Shown piece after piece: positions 11,402 through 23,182 of a stretch of DNA of 64,000 nucleotides. The DNA is taken from assembly GCA_032718865.1 (NCBI GenBank), contig JALUTQ010000039.1, positions 186,001 to 250,000 on the forward strand, read 5' to 3'. Numbering within the stretch: position 1 is the stretch's first letter; each line of letters starts with the position of its first letter. Source of the DNA: Tilletia caries (lineage: Eukaryota > Basidiomycota > Exobasidiomycetes > Tilletiales > Tilletiaceae). The notes under the pieces were generated by a model. The model was not told the DNA's origin and ran no database searches. It saw only the letters and a program-made list of their open reading frames with translations. The position numbers and the translations under genes were made by a program.

Positions 11402-13993
11402 TCAGACTGCGTCGTCTCCACGTAAGTACATGGATGCTTGGTGCCGGCTGTTGCCCCACGTCAGAGCCATTGACTGACGACTCAGTCGCTTCTCGTCGTC
11501 CTCCAGCAACTTGAAGTTCTGTCGGTTGTGGCGGAGAAACGCGTCGATGAACGGCCGTGATGACCAGGGCTGTTCGCGCTCGAGTAGTTTTGCCATACGA
11601 GTGAGCATCAAAGCAGCCTCCTCGAACTTCTCGGTCACTGACGGCTCCAGCTCTGCATCCTCCTCTACCCCGTCCCTATTCACATCACCGTTCTCATCAA
11701 CGTCTCCCTCGTCATCGGCGCCATCATTTGGGTGCTCCTCTCCTTCTCCGGCTGAAGGATCGCCTGCGGCATCTCGAACAACTCCGATGCCGCACCCTTG
11801 TCCGCACGGCTGCTCTGGTCGTGCACTTGACAGTGCTGGGTGAGTCCAGAACGGGGGCTCGCGGTGACGCTCCATTGCCTTGATATCCGCAGTTGACATG
11901 TGGTTGACCGTCTGGACGAGATGCTTGCAGATCAGGAAGCGACTCTGCAGGAACGACTCGCAGGCACAAGTCCAGGTATGAATACACGTCTTGTAGCATG
12001 TGATGGCTTCATCGCTGACTGTGTCCCGTTGCTCTGCTTCCCTCCACGCCGTCACCAACTCGCGTTTCCAGCTCGGCGTCACCATTCTTGTCTGTCCTTG
12101 AAGCAAAGCCTGGAGGCGACGGACCATGTGGGGAATCAGCCTGGTACGTATGATATGAGCGACGTGGTCGATCCTTGGACGTGCGAAGTTGTGTAGGTAG
12201 TCGTGCTTAACAACTCTCCAATGGGACTCGCATATCATTGTAGTCATCAACACGGGGATCGTTGGGCTGGCACTTCGCGCCCACAGTTTCCACTCGTCGC
12301 TTCGGTACCAATTCGTCCACAGGTAAGCCCAGACACGCGCCCAGCCCTTAGCCTTGCAAAACTGATAGGCCTCTGTTGCTGCTTGAACCCGCAGCTGCTC
12401 CGCGGTCATCGATGCGCCTGAGATGGAAGGGAACAGCGGATGAGCGTTGTAGTGCCGGCATACGAAGTCGACCAACGCCTCGTTCTGTTCCTTCGGCAGC
12501 TCGAGTCGCGCAGCTTTGTCCCAAGTCAGGTTCAAGGCATTTGGGTCGTCCGCGGTCGGTGTTCTCCGAGACGGGCAGGTGCATAGCTCTGTGCGGTGTC
12601 GACGCCGTTCCGCAACCCCCCAGCACACATCGAGACCTGGAACGGTAGCTGCTGCTTCGTAAGCATCATACTGGTTCGTCATCGTCGCCTTTCCGTTCCC
12701 CAGACGCTGACGTAACGCTCTTCGAACATGCCAGTAGCAGAGTTGTACCTTGGCGTCGGGCCAGACTTGTCCAATCGCTTTGATCTCTGCTGCTTCTTTA
12801 TCGCAGCCGACGAACGACGGAGAGACCCCCATTCCCTTCAACATCGCCAGCACCTCCGACAACATTTCGATGCGTCGTCCATCCCCCCGCATGTCTTTGG
12901 TGTCGAGAAGAAGGTAGAGCAAAGGAACCCCTGTCCCGTTTACCTCCGCCAGCACGGCAAAGAGATCGTGTCCACTGTTGTTTGTTCCGAACGTCGCGTC
13001 CAAACTGATCTCAACGGTCCGATCTCGCAGCGCTGTGATTAAGCCGAGGGCGTAAAGCGCGTAACCCCGTACGCTTCCTTCTTTTCTGATTGCTTGGCCG
13101 AGGATATCAGGTGAGAGCATATGCGTGTTGGACATCGAACGCGGGCGCTGATCGATGTAATCCTTTATTGCTCTGGCTGCAGCTGCGGGGCCGCTGCCTT
13201 CCTCGAGCGTGGAATTGCCCAGAGCGGCCGCTATGGACTCGAATGGGTCCTCCGCAAGACGCCAACTGGAAGAAGATCGTTCCCGCCACCAATACCAGAC
13301 CTGCTTCTGTGTAACGTTGTGGGCCAGCGGTCCGAGCTCGCTGTGTGCCATGATGTCTTGGTACAGCTGTCTAGGTGTGGAGTTGAGGTGCGTTTCGATG
13401 TATTCGACTACCTCGGGCTTGAGCGCTCTGTCGCAATAAGCAGCATGCGAACTATGCTCGACGCGGATGTTGACCAGCCGCGACCCTGGCTTGAACACGA
13501 AAACCAGTCGGCTTTGACAATCGTGTACCGCAGCACTGGGGGATGATGCGCGTTTCCCAGTGCTCTGCGATGCCCTGGCTCTGTCTTGGTCCTGCGCGCA
13601 GTAAAAATAAAAATGTGATCCTGCTTTGCCTTCGTGTGTGGTGTGTATGATAAACCGGTAGCCCGAAGCCTCCCACAGCGCACGAGCGAGAAGACGAGAG
13701 GCGTTGACCAACGCATCATGACTTGCCGGTGTCGGGATCGAGATGGGTATGTTTTGATAGTCGATACAGACATCAAGGCGAATCAGGTCACCATCGCCTT
13801 GAGCGCGACCGTGCTGGCGCAGCATACCCACAACATCTTCCCATAGATCCGTGGGTATGGCGCGCTTCTCGTGTCGGTAGCAGGTTTTACGGTGCGATCC
13901 GCTGGCCAGCACGGAGAAGGTCGAGAGCGGCCGTTGCTGATGACAAGACGAGCAGAGGCGGGTCGGCTCAGGCTCAATTTGCTGCTGTGGCAT
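11402..13993 (-). CDS. MULE transposase
   Basis: An 863-aa single-exon protein that catalyses cut-and-paste of the surrounding element. Seen in order: an N-terminal Cys motif (CSSC at 14-17, C38) that may bind zinc; a DNA-binding-like domain (about 70-240); the MULE catalytic core with Asp332 (LDATFG), Asp398 (GCDKEAAE), the conserved QLCYWHVRRAL block (417-427) and Glu589 (CESHWRVVKHDYL); and a SWIM zinc finger C676-x-C678-x10-C689-x-H691. A long acidic, low-complexity C-terminal tail follows. All expected catalytic and zinc residues are present and there is no stop or frameshift, so the enzyme could be active. The ATG at 13993 lies about 200 bp inside the right TIR. Confidence 0.9.
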   Translation of the reverse strand: MPQQQIEPEPTRLCSSCHQQRPLSTFSVLASGSHRKTCYRHEKRAIPTDLWEDVVGMLRQHGRAQGDGDLIRLDVCIDYQNIPISIPTPASHDALVNASRLLARALWEASGYRFIIHTTHEGKAGSHFYFYCAQDQDRARASQSTGKRASSPSAAVHDCQSRLVFVFKPGSRLVNIRVEHSSHAAYCDRALKPEVVEYIETHLNSTPRQLYQDIMAHSELGPLAHNVTQKQVWYWWRERSSSSWRLAEDPFESIAAALGNSTLEEGSGPAAAARAIKDYIDQRPRSMSNTHMLSPDILGQAIRKEGSVRGYALYALGLITALRDRTVEISLDATFGTNNSGHDLFAVLAEVNGTGVPLLYLLLDTKDMRGDGRRIEMLSEVLAMLKGMGVSPSFVGCDKEAAEIKAIGQVWPDAKVQLCYWHVRRALRQRLGNGKATMTNQYDAYEAAATVPGLDVCWGVAERRRHRTELCTCPSRRTPTADDPNALNLTWDKAARLELPKEQNEALVDFVCRHYNAHPLFPSISGASMTAEQLRVQAATEAYQFCKAKGWARVWAYLWTNWYRSDEWKLWARSASPTIPVLMTTMICESHWRVVKHDYLHNFARPRIDHVAHIIRTRLIPHMVRRLQALLQGQTRMVTPSWKRELVTAWREAEQRDTVSDEAITCYKTCIHTWTCACESFLQSRFLICKHLVQTVNHMSTADIKAMERHREPPFWTHPALSSARPEQPCGQGCGIGVVRDAAGDPSAGEGEEHPNDGADDEGDVDENGDVNRDGVEEDAELEPSVTEKFEEAALMLTRMAKLLEREQPWSSRPFIDAFLRHNRQNFKLLEDDEKRLSRQSMALTWGNSRHQASMYLRGDDAV

Positions 13994-14190
13994 GAAGAAA
14001 GTGGTATCGAGGTTTGGTTGAAGAGGATCCGATTATTGCAACTTGCAAGGGAAGTGAGCAGAAGGGGAAGAGAAGAAAGCGAATAGAAGTTATACATCAG
14101 AGATTCAGAGAGTTCCGAACTCGAGGCGCGACGCGATTTGTCTACGCGCGCCGCGCGCCGGCTGGCACGGTGCGTGTGGCCGAAATTAGA

Positions 14191-14233
14191 AACAGGGCGT
14201 CGCGAATTACAGGGTTTTCTTGGGCGCGAGCTG
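14191..14233 (-). repeat. right TIR of the MULE
   Basis: Inverted partner of 10048-10090 with 40 of 43 positions matching. It ends ...GGGCGCGAGCTG at 14233. Confidence 0.9.
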
Positions 14234-15163
14234 GGGTGGTCAGAACAACACCGGCACATCCGGCCCGTGCTTCCCGATCAGCCTGAGGAAGAAGAAAACT
14301 TCATGCAGCCCTCGCTCTCCCATCCATCGAGAGAACCACAGCAGAGGAAAAGAAAGGTAGAGTCGGAGGGAGACTCCTCGTGGGTCTGATCTCCATCCCT
14401 GCCTCGTTGCCCAGTGCCAGTCTACGGAACTCTCGGGTGTCCGCCTCCAACTTCCTCGATGCGGACGGCTTCCCGAACCGGAACGGGCAGAGGGGCATGG
14501 GGATGTCGAGGTCGGTGAGAGAGGGCAACCTCAACTCGCTCCCTCTTCGCTTTTTTCCTTTCTTTTTTACTCTGTTTTCTCTCAGCTGGCAACATCGAAG
14601 CTTCGAGGCCTTAAAAACCATCTGCAGCGAGGTCTCTCAGACGAAGGACCCATGATGCGCGGATGACCTAAAGGAATCCTCACATTTTTTCTCCTTTCCC
14701 TTCCTTTCCTCCCTTCCCTTTCCCCATTTCCCTCCACTTGCAATGCAACACTACTGCCCTTCCCTTCTCCGCCCCCCTTCCTCGTCTCCGGCCCTTCCGT
14801 TCTTCCTTCCTTGTGACAGGTGAGTGCCTTCTCCTCCCCACCCTCTCCCCCTGTCCGATGATCAAAAAACATACGAAAGGCTAGACTCCAGTCACGCACC
14901 CTGCTCGCGCAGGACGGCGAATGCGGAATCAACGGACGAGTAAAAGGCAAATCTGAGGACTCCTTCCTTCCCCCCTTCCCTCTTTCTCCCCCCTCTCTTT
15001 CCTTCAGCATTTTCTCAGGACGCTGACACGAGACCAGACTCCTCTTCCTTCATAGAAACCGTATGTAGTCCGAATTGGGGGAAAAAGGGAAGACTTGCAT
15101 TGCAACGACGACGAGGAAGTGTGAAATAAACCCGAGATGATTGAACAGGAAGGGAAACGACCT
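14234..15163. other. gene-free stretch with long pyrimidine tracts
   Basis: No coding signature. 14651-14800 and 14950-15010 are dominated by CCTTCC/TCCCTTTCC runs on the plus strand. The right end is the 3' flank of TIF6. Confidence 0.5.
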
Positions 15164-16136
15164 TCATGCATACGTGTCGACAAGCGCCGATCGCATATCA
15201 GCAACCGCATCGCCCGCCTCTCTCCCCTGCGGCAAGAAGACCGAGTCAATAACGCTGACCTCCATGGCGGTGGTGTCGATCCCGCAGAACGCCGCAAAGT
15301 CGTTGACGAGCAAGCCGGCGCCGATCAAAGGTGAACCGCGGTTGATGGTACCTGCGATGAGGGGCACTTGGAGCAAGGATGCCAGCTCGTCTTGGTCCTG
15401 TGTTGAGGTTTGGGGTTGAATAATCGCGCCCCGGTTGGTCAGGGCGGCGTAGGAGCCTACGAGGGCGTTGTCTCTGTAATCACATGCAATGGAAAAGGGA
15501 TTGGATTGTCAGTGACCCTCGCGAGCGTAAGAAAGGAGGATATGAACGTACCCTACTGTTTGCCGGAACACTTCCACCTTGAGCACATCGGCAATGATCT
15601 CCTCCGTCTCCCGGTCGAGGTCAGGGTGCACCAACGCGACGTAGTCTGCGCGTTTCAGTTTCAGAGTAAAGAAAGCAGAGATCAGCTCAGCCTCTCCCAG
15701 CGCCGTTCTTCCCAACGCGTCACCAACTCACCATTGCACACAATGACATTGCCCAACGCGCTCAAGCGCTCCTCAACCCGCTGAATGGCCACGCTGTCCG
15801 GCAGACTATTCCTCAAATGCTGCAACTCCTGATCTGTGGTGGTGCTGGGCACGAGCAAGCCGTTTCGGTTGCCGACCGTGAGACGGCCGACGAGGCGGGT
15901 GCCTGCGATGGTGCAGTGGACGACGGGGATGATGTCGCCCACTTCGGCATCGAAGACGTCGTAGAAGTTGGTGGAGCCGCCGACGGCGACCAGGCAGCTG
16001 TTGCAGGTAGAAAAACGAATGATCAGCAAAGCGTGGAAGAAAAGCATGGGCAGGGAGAGGAAACGTACTATGCGTTGGTGAGCATGGCGAAGACGCCCAC
16101 CTCGGAGCTGTTCTCGAATTGACAGCGTTGGGCCAT
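15164..16136 (-). CDS. TIF6: translation initiation factor eIF6, ribosome anti-association factor
   Basis: Four exons (16136-16069, 15997-15732, 15645-15552, 15473-15164) join in phase to exactly 245 residues, the standard length of eIF6. It starts [17 protein letters not shown], the hallmark eIF6 N terminus, and keeps GSTNFYD, the [14 protein letters not shown] block, [21 protein letters not shown] and the C-terminal DTYA. eIF6 is needed for 60S subunit biogenesis in the nucleolus and keeps 60S from joining 40S too early; it is released after 60S export (family knowledge). It is divergent from the ankyrin gene with 392 bp between start codons, so the two may share a promoter. Confidence 0.97.
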
Positions 16137-16528
16137 TGTTGCGAAATGTTTCGACGGGGGAAAACTTGGGAGGAGTCAGGAGGTTCTTGGTAGGTTGGAT
16201 AAGGATGTAGTCCCGGGGAGGAGCGCGCTGTTGATCAAAGGGGAAGAAAGCAGGAGATCCTGTTTGCCGTCTTCTGTGTCTGTATATGAATGTATGCGCG
16301 TTGCTGTTTGCTGTTGCTCCTGCCGCCTGCTGAAGCTGAAGCCGAAGTTGAGGGCAGGCAAAAAAGTTGGAAGAAGCGAAGTTATCCCGCTGCACGTGAC
16401 TCCGTCTTAAAAGCTGACGTCACCATTTTGGCTGACTCGACCTCGACGCTCAGAAGGTCGAGTCACGATCGACTCCTCCATAGTCCATACTGTCCCTCTC
16501 TGAGCATCCCACAGCATTCATTCTGAAG

Positions 16529-17302
16529 ATGACACCCGTTGCAGTGCCTACCGCTTCGCACCAGAGCGATGCCGCCCCAGCCACAGCTGAGCACTCGGCC
16601 CCCGCTCCCGCCCCCGCCCCCGCTTCCACCGAGCGGCCGACCCTAACACCCGAAGCACTCGACTTCGCCTCCAAGGTGAGCAACTCTCAATTCCCAGCTT
16701 CATAACCCACCATCCTCCTTCTCATAGCCCGTCTTATATCACAGATGTTCGACCTCGCACGCGCAGGCGACCTCAAGCTCATCCACTACCTCGCCGCCGG
16801 TCTACCACCCAACATGGCCAACCAGCGCGGAGACAGCCTCCTCATGCTCGCAGCTTACCACGGACACGAAGACCTCGTCGCCGCCATGCTCGGCAAGACC
16901 GTCCCCGTCTCGTCTTCTACCACCCGCACCACGTCCGAGTCCGACTCAACAGAGACGGAAACGGAAGTGGCCATCCCAACATTACCACCCACCCGCCAAC
17001 CAGACGTAAACCTCCTAAACGCAAAACACCAATCCATCCTCGCAGGAACCGTATTCAAGACCTACCCCTCCATCGCCGCCCTGCTCGTCCAAGCAGGGGC
17101 AGACCCACTCGCAGGCGAGCCCAGTGCGGAGGAGACCGCCAAGATGTTTAGGAAGTGGGAGGATGACGGATTGGAGAGTGGTTATCGGGACTTGTTTGAG
17201 AATGCGCCGGGGAGGGGGAGGGGTGGGAGTTATTTGAAGGAGGAGATGGCGCCTGCGGTTGTTGCTCCTGCTGGGACGGAGCCGACGCAGCCTTCCGCAT
17301 AA
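16529..17302 (+). CDS. ankyrin-repeat protein (YGL242C-like)
   Basis: Two exons (16529-16675 and 16745-17302) joined in phase 0 give 234 aa. Residues 1-49 are Ala/Pro-rich. Ankyrin repeats follow: LARAGDLKLIHYLAAGLPPNMANQ, then GDSLLMLAAYHGHEDLVAAML, a Ser/Thr/Glu insertion, and KHQSILAGTVFKTYPSIAALLVQAGADP. A conserved tail (AEETAKMFRKWEDDG) precedes a Gly-rich stretch. The layout matches the small fungal ankyrin proteins related to yeast YGL242C, whose function is not established. It probably acts as a cytosolic protein-binding module. Confidence 0.85.
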
Positions 17303-17820
17303 GACATGGCGAGCGCTGACCTCGATCCTATCATCCAATCTGTAGCATACGTTCTCCCTACTTATTTTGCAAGACTCGTGCGTTTCCTGCCATACGCTTG
17401 TCTGCCCCCATCGCGGGAAAGCTGTGCATGCCCTCCTTCGGCCGCAGACAGACGCTTCGCACTGACAACGATGCCAAGAATGAACTCGAAAGCAAGCGTT
17501 CCTTGGGTAGTATGGAATTGCAGAAGGCAAAAAAAAAAAAAAGACGAAAAAGCCGTGGGGTGTGGGGGGCCTCGATTGGGGCGATGAGACAGGTGTTAAG
17601 CATGTTTGGCGCGAGATCGTAGTATATGGGCGGCCGGTGGGCGAGGGAGGTATAGCACAAGCTGCGGGGCGGAAAAGTCGAGAGCGACTCGAAATCGACT
17701 TTCCACCTGCGGCGTGGGCGTGCGGAGGACCTTCGCCTGGGTTCGGCCCCGAGATTGATGCATATAGTGGCACGAAGGCCTCCCTCCCGTCCCAACCACT
17801 CAACCTTGCAACCCCCCCAC

Positions 17821-20054
17821 CTAATCATCCGCAAACAAGCTCGGCATAAGCTCATCCAGCCCCAGCCCAGGCAACCCTCTCCTCCTTCGTTGCATCCGCC
17901 GACTGGCCAGCCACGAGATGCCGGACAGCACACTGACCATCGAGACCGCGCGGAGCAAGATGGCCACAATCAACGCTCGGCGGACGGCAGAGCTGCAACG
18001 AACGAACGAACGAGCGAACAGACAAGGGGGGGTTTCGAACAAAAAGCGGAAAAAGGTGAGCAAGAAGGGCTCAAGAAAGGCACGAGAGGGATGGCGGGGA
18101 AGGATGGGGGAACGTACTAGAATGCACCGAGGGCCATGCCGCTCCAGTTGACGCGTCTCTCCATGCCAGTACCCAACCCCCGCTCCCAAGCCCGAACAAT
18201 CGTGCGGTACCGATATCCAAAGACCCAGATCCAGCTTCAAGGAGGGGCAGAACAATTCCAGTCAAAAAAACCAGGGCTGATGTCTCTCTCTCAGCACGGT
18301 CCCCAAAACTCACAAATTCACATCCGGATAACTAAACCTGGGAAACACACTCGTCATACTCGGCGCCAGCGCCCGCGCATGAGGCGGCGGCGTCAAGTGC
18401 AACTCGTCCTTCAACCTCGCCAGCCAATCGGAGCTCGTGGCACGGGGATCGGCACGGAGTTGGTCCCATGCGGTCTTGAGCGTCGTGCCCACGCTCTTCG
18501 TTGGTGACAATGATGATGGGGCGGTAGGGATGGAGCTGATGGTTGCGGATGTGCTGGGGAGGGCGTGGATTCCGATGCCTGCTGGTGGGGCGGAGGAGGA
18601 GGATTGGAGGAGGGGGGTTAGGAAGGAGGTGTCTGTACTCGCGGGCGGGCCTTCACCAGGGATGAGAAGAGTGGACATATGTGAAAGTAGGTCTCTACAT
18701 TTGAATCATTCCATCCGGCAAAGACAATAAAAAGAGGGTTGAGTCCGGTACCAAAGGCAGAAATGGATATCAGGAAGGAGGATACTCACAGAGTCATACC
18801 GAGGGTCAGACCCCAAAGTCGGAGGTCGGACCGGGACGACTTTGGCGCGTCGGAGCCGATGAGGAAGTTGGACATGGCCCCCGGCGGCGGAGACGGGTAC
18901 CGTTCCCCCAACGGATACGTCTCGTTCCCATACTCCTCCAACTCGCCCTCCTGATTCGCCGTGGCAATAGGCTTGTTCGGCAACAGCACGCAGCGGAAGT
19001 CCATCTTGCCCACCAGGGCCCGCAGGACCCATCGGACGGCGGGCGACTTCGGCGCGAGACGGGAGGCAATGTCGACGGAGGTCAGGCCCCAGCGCGGTTG
19101 GGGGGTGTAGAGCAAGTGGAGCGGGATCCAATGTGCGGAGGATACTTCTGACGGCTGCAAGTCCGGTAACGGGCTGAAGGGGCTCGTCTGAAGAAAGACG
19201 TAGGGAGAGAGAACCATGAGGAGCCGTTTTCCGAGACTGGTGGTAATCTCCCGATCGTCGAGTTGGCCGATGGAGACGAATTCAGGTTCGGCGAGATCGA
19301 CGCCGACTTCCTCCCATGTCTCGCGCATGGCGGTGTACAGGCCGTTCTCGTCCGAGGGTTCGGCGCGCCCACCGGGAAAGGCGACGTGTGCAGACCAATT
19401 GTCGCCCGTGCGGGAGGCGCGCTTGATGTAGAGAAGCTCGGGGGTTCCGCGCTGTACCCACGGTTTGGCGAAGAAGGACTCGAGCTGGGAGGGCACGGGT
19501 GGTGGGGTGCGTGGCTGTTGCTGGATGGCGGTGATGGAGGTCGCCGTCGAGGCGGGTGCGTGCTGGGTGGTGGTGGGAGGAGGGCCGAGGGAAGCCTGGC
19601 TGAGATGGACGAGGGAGGCGTCCGGCCCTGGAGCGGCGGCGGAGGAGGAGGAGGTTGCGCTTGCGCCGAGAAGCTCGGAAGCGGAAATGTTCTCAGCGCT
19701 CTGTTCGAGGTCCGATACGGATTGGGACGGCGGCGTTGTTTGTGAGGTGGGTACCGCGGGCTGGTCTGGGTCGGCGTCTACCTCGCTGCCACTTCCATGT
19801 TCGGAGTCTGCCTGGTTGAGAGCGGCCTCGAATTCGGCTGCGAGCCATGCTTCGTCCTGTGGTGCCGGTTTGATACGGACGAGGATGGCGACTGAAGCGC
19901 GTCGTGGCTGGGTGGGTGGAGACGCGATGGTGCGAGGGCGGGTGGTTGCGATGCGGTGGAGAGCATGCTGGAGGCGGGGCAGGAGCGAGTTCATGTTTGG
20001 AGCTGTGTCTGCGTTGGGCCGTGCTGGTTTGGACGAGGAGGAGGAGGATGCCAT
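17821..20054 (-). CDS. Nudix hydrolase (CoA-pyrophosphatase-like) with C-terminal membrane region
   Basis: Four exons (20054-18790, 18694-18314, 18234-18118, 17992-17821) sum to 644 aa in correct phase throughout. Residues 1-150 are Ser-rich with a mitochondrial-looking patch (RLQHALHRIATTRPRTI). The Nudix fold carries HVAFPGGR and the Nudix box MRETWEEVGVDL, with the RE..EE residues that hold Mg2+. The family cleaves nucleoside-diphosphate-X substrates; the closest type is NUDT7/8/Pcd1, which acts on CoA and oxidised nucleotides. The last exons encode FSYPDVNFWIWVFGYRYRTIVRAWERG and a hydrophobic segment ALIVAILLRAVSMVSVLSG, suggesting membrane anchoring. Start chosen at MASSSS; MNSLLPRL (19994) is an alternative. 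Divergent from the F-box gene. Confidence 0.85.
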
Positions 20055-20211
20055 TCTGGTTCGCAGTGGTGGACGACTGGCCAAGGATGGGGACAGGGAC
20101 AGGGACAAGGACGATGACAGCGGCAGTGGGAGCGCACGTCTGGCTGGCAACACGAACACGCGCGTCGTCGTCGTGGCGATGGTGGAGAGCGAGAAGGAGA
20201 GCCAAGTTGGG

Positions 20212-20257
20212 AGTGCGAGTGCGAGTGCGAGTGCGAGTGCGAGTGCGAGTGCGAGTA
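20212..20257. repeat. GAGTGC hexanucleotide microsatellite
   Basis: About seven to eight tandem GAGTGC units in the 511-bp space between the Nudix gene (ATG 20054) and the F-box gene (ATG 20566). A promoter or 5' UTR length polymorphism is plausible. No codon function is needed. Confidence 0.85.
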
Positions 20258-20565
20258 GATGTGGATGAGCATGACCATGAGCATGAGAAGCAAGGTCCGG
20301 AAGCAAGTTGTCCCCCGGTCCTCGGTCTCGGTCTCCGGCAGACGAAAAAGAAAAGGATCGCAATTCGCAAAATCCGCCATCTTCTTTCCCGACGACTTCC
20401 CGGGCGCGGCTTTCCTCGGCTCTCCCGATGGGGCCGATGGGCGCTGCGCTCATCCACCGCTCACTTCGCTCCTTGCCGCGCCTCAGCCATTGATTATTGA
20501 TTGATGAGGAGGAGCATGCTGCGGATGAGGGCGACGAGCACAACGTCGACACCGCGAAGTACAAG

Positions 20566-23182
20566 ATGCGCTCGCTGTTTGACCTGCCTGCGTCGCTGCT
20601 GATCGACAGCGTGCTCTGCCACCTCAGCCCCGCAGACCTGACCCAGCTCGGCGCGACCTCCCAATACGCCCGCAATCTGGCCGACGCCGACCTCGTCTGG
20701 GCACGCCGTCTGGCCACCGACTTCCACTTCCCCCTCCACTCCTCCGCGCGCCCTATCCACTTCGACTCCCGCACGGGATGGAAGACCATCTATGCCCGTC
20801 TCTCGAACCCGTCCGTGTTCGTCTGGGGGTGCGCCTCCAATGATCGTCTCGGACAGGCACACCGACTCAACAACGTCTATTCCGTTCCCTTTCCCATCCC
20901 CGTCCCCGCCGTCGACCAGCCGCGTCTAGTCGGTACCGCCATCAGACAGTCCTCTCTGCGCATTGGGCCCCCCGTCCAGCTCTTCTCCACCGGCTGGGCC
21001 TTCTTCGCCCTCACCTCCTCCGGACACGTCGTCTTCTGGGGCTGTCTCGATGGCGAGAACTACGCCGGCTGGCGGGCCCCGTCGGAAACGGAGGAGAACC
21101 TTCTCGAGAGATGGAAGCACCCAGGCGTCTCCGTAGAGGTTCCCACCGTCCTGCCCATCCCACCAACACTACGCGTCACTCAGCTCGGAGCCGGGCGCAA
21201 ACACGCCCTCGCCCTTGCCAGAGTACGCCCGCCGCACGACGAAGAGCTCGAGCGTGCAAAGGAGCTATCTGGCTCAACCACCTCGTCAACCCGCCTCTCT
21301 GCCGCTGTTCCGCAGTCCCAGGCAGTCCTACTTGAATTGCAAGCCTTTAACGATATCGTACGAATCGATCTAGACACCATCGGCCTCTCCAACCTCTCGA
21401 CGGGACCGTCTGGGGCCAACGCGGATGAGCGGACAGACATCGTACAAGTCGAGGCCGGATGGGAGTACTCGGCCGTCCTCGTCCATCGACACCAGCCTCG
21501 CCCAGCACGCTCCTCCTCCACAACAACGGCCTCGACGAAGAGCACGAGCTCCGACGTCTTCTTCTGGCTCACATCATGGTCGGGAAATGCCGATCGACAG
21601 GAGCCTGGGCGTCGTCTCAATTCGGAAACCGACACCGTTGACGCAGCTTGCTCTACTCTACCCACCATTGAGCCCGTATCGGTCCAACTTCCCCCACTCC
21701 CCGCTCCGCCGCCAGGTCTGCTCACCCGCCTCGAGCATCAGCGCACCCAGCTCAAACAGTCTCAAGATCAAACACAACCTCACAGTGGGGGCCAGCCAGG
21801 TTCGGTCCCATCAGCACTGGATCAGTACTACGCCGCTGCCGCCCAAAGTTCTTCATCCCGTTCATCAGGTAAACAACCCATGGGACAGCAGGAGGACGGG
21901 AACGAACAGCTCATCACAAAGATCGCAGCAGGAACCTCCTTCCTCATTGCACTCACCTCCAAAGGACTAGTCTACCGCATCGAACTCCTACGCGGACGTC
22001 GGGTCCCGCGCACGGCTCACGGTACAGACCACTCCGAAAACGACAGCGCGCGCGCCTTCCGGGCGGCCCTGTACTCCGCCTGGGCCAGTGGCGCCGAGGA
22101 GGAAGGCTGGGAACTCCTCAACACATTCTGCATCCCCGACGAAATCGCAAAATGCGGCATCTTCGCCGGGAGCAGCAACGGTAACGAGGACTGGAAGACC
22201 TACGTGGACGCGTCGATCGAGATCACCCATATCTCGGCGCATTTCCAGAAATTCGCGGCATATAGCGTCGCGGCGACCTCGCAGCTCGTCGGGAATGCGC
22301 GTGGGAAGGAGGAGGGGAAGTCGATTGTGCTGCTTGGGGACGAGGATTCTACTATGTATCCCGGCGGAATTCGACGCAGACCTGTTCCAGCAGCAGCGGC
22401 CGCTGCTGCTGGGACGGCGAATGCGGAAAATGCTGCGGATCAAGTGTTGAACCCGCCCGCGCCCCTCGTTCAGCCACACATCATCCCCGAGCTCCAAGCA
22501 AGGTCAATCATCAAGGTCGTCCAAGGCGACTGGCACGCCGGCGCCCTGGACGCCAAGGGGCACGTGGTCGCCTGGGGTCAATGGGCCAATGGAGCGTTGG
22601 GCGTCTGGGATTCGCTCCCGCTGCAGGAGAGCTCTTCTTCCTCTTCCCCTGCAAGGAGGAGTACGCAGTTGTCACCGCAGCTGGTACGGTCTACCGGCGG
22701 CCCGCTTGGGATGGTGAGATCTGCGATGGGGCTTGCTCGGGATTTCTTCGCTGGGCCGCCAGCGCTGGCTGAGGCGGAGGGGGAGGAGGAACCGGGGCGA
22801 TCCGAGGAGGTGGCTTCGAACGAGACGGATGATCGGAGAGCGAGGAGGGCCGCTCAGAGGGTCGTACCTTCGAGCGTGAAGGATCCGCTGGGGGTGCATT
22901 TCTTCGATTGGACGAAGCGGAACCCGCCCGCCCAGTTCGTGTTCGACCTCGCCATGTCAGGTACGTAAACAGCGGCCCCTCTCCCTCAGCCTCACAGACT
23001 CGATACAACATCCAGTCAGGCTCACGATCTTTACTTTGTGCCCTCTTCTTTTCCCCGCTTCCACAGGTCAGCACTCGGGCGCTCTGACTGTCGATCTTGA
23101 CGATGGGGATGCACGGAACGAAGAAGCGCAGAGACGACAGGTGCGTTCGGACACAGTCGCCGCTACGACTGCCCCTCAGTGA
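20566..23182 (+). CDS. F-box protein with RCC1-type repeats (SAF1-like)
   Basis: Two exons (20566-22960, 23067-23182) give 836 aa. The F-box at the N terminus reads MRSLFDLPASLLIDSVLCHLSPADLTQLGATSQYARNLADADLVW and should bind Skp1 in an SCF ubiquitin ligase. The rest is a degenerate RCC1 propeller: FVWGCASNDRLGQ, VVFWGCLDGENYAGW, LGAGRKHALAL, AGTSFLIALTSKGLVY, VQGDWHAGALDAKGHVVAWGQWANGALG. This arrangement is that of fungal SCF-associated factor 1 (Saf1), a substrate-recognition subunit. I chose the first in-frame ATG; the same frame is open a little further upstream without an ATG. The last exon adds a charged tail ending TTAPQ. Its target here is unknown. Confidence 0.85.

Larger units (their letters stand above)
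10048..14233. mobile_element. MULE (Mutator-like) DNA transposon with 43-bp TIRs
   Basis: A 4.19-kb element bounded by inverted repeats that match at 40 of 43 positions (10048-10090 and 14191-14233) and enclosing one transposase gene on the minus strand. No flanking 9-11-bp target duplication is visible (left flank ...AGAAGGATA, right flank GGGTGGTCA...), so the copy may be old or the flanks rearranged. The non-coding left part contains a minisatellite and stretches with no recognised function. It sits between the promoter of the 979-aa gene and TIF6. Confidence 0.85.

Noticed and set aside
10038..14243. 9-11-bp target duplication around the MULE
   Set aside because: Flanks AGAAGGATA and GGGTGGTCA match at only four of nine positions, no better than chance.
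20054..20789. N-terminal extension of the Nudix gene through the LALALA repeat
   Set aside because: It would overlap the divergent F-box gene and translate a microsatellite; homology starts only near MASSSS/MNSLLP.
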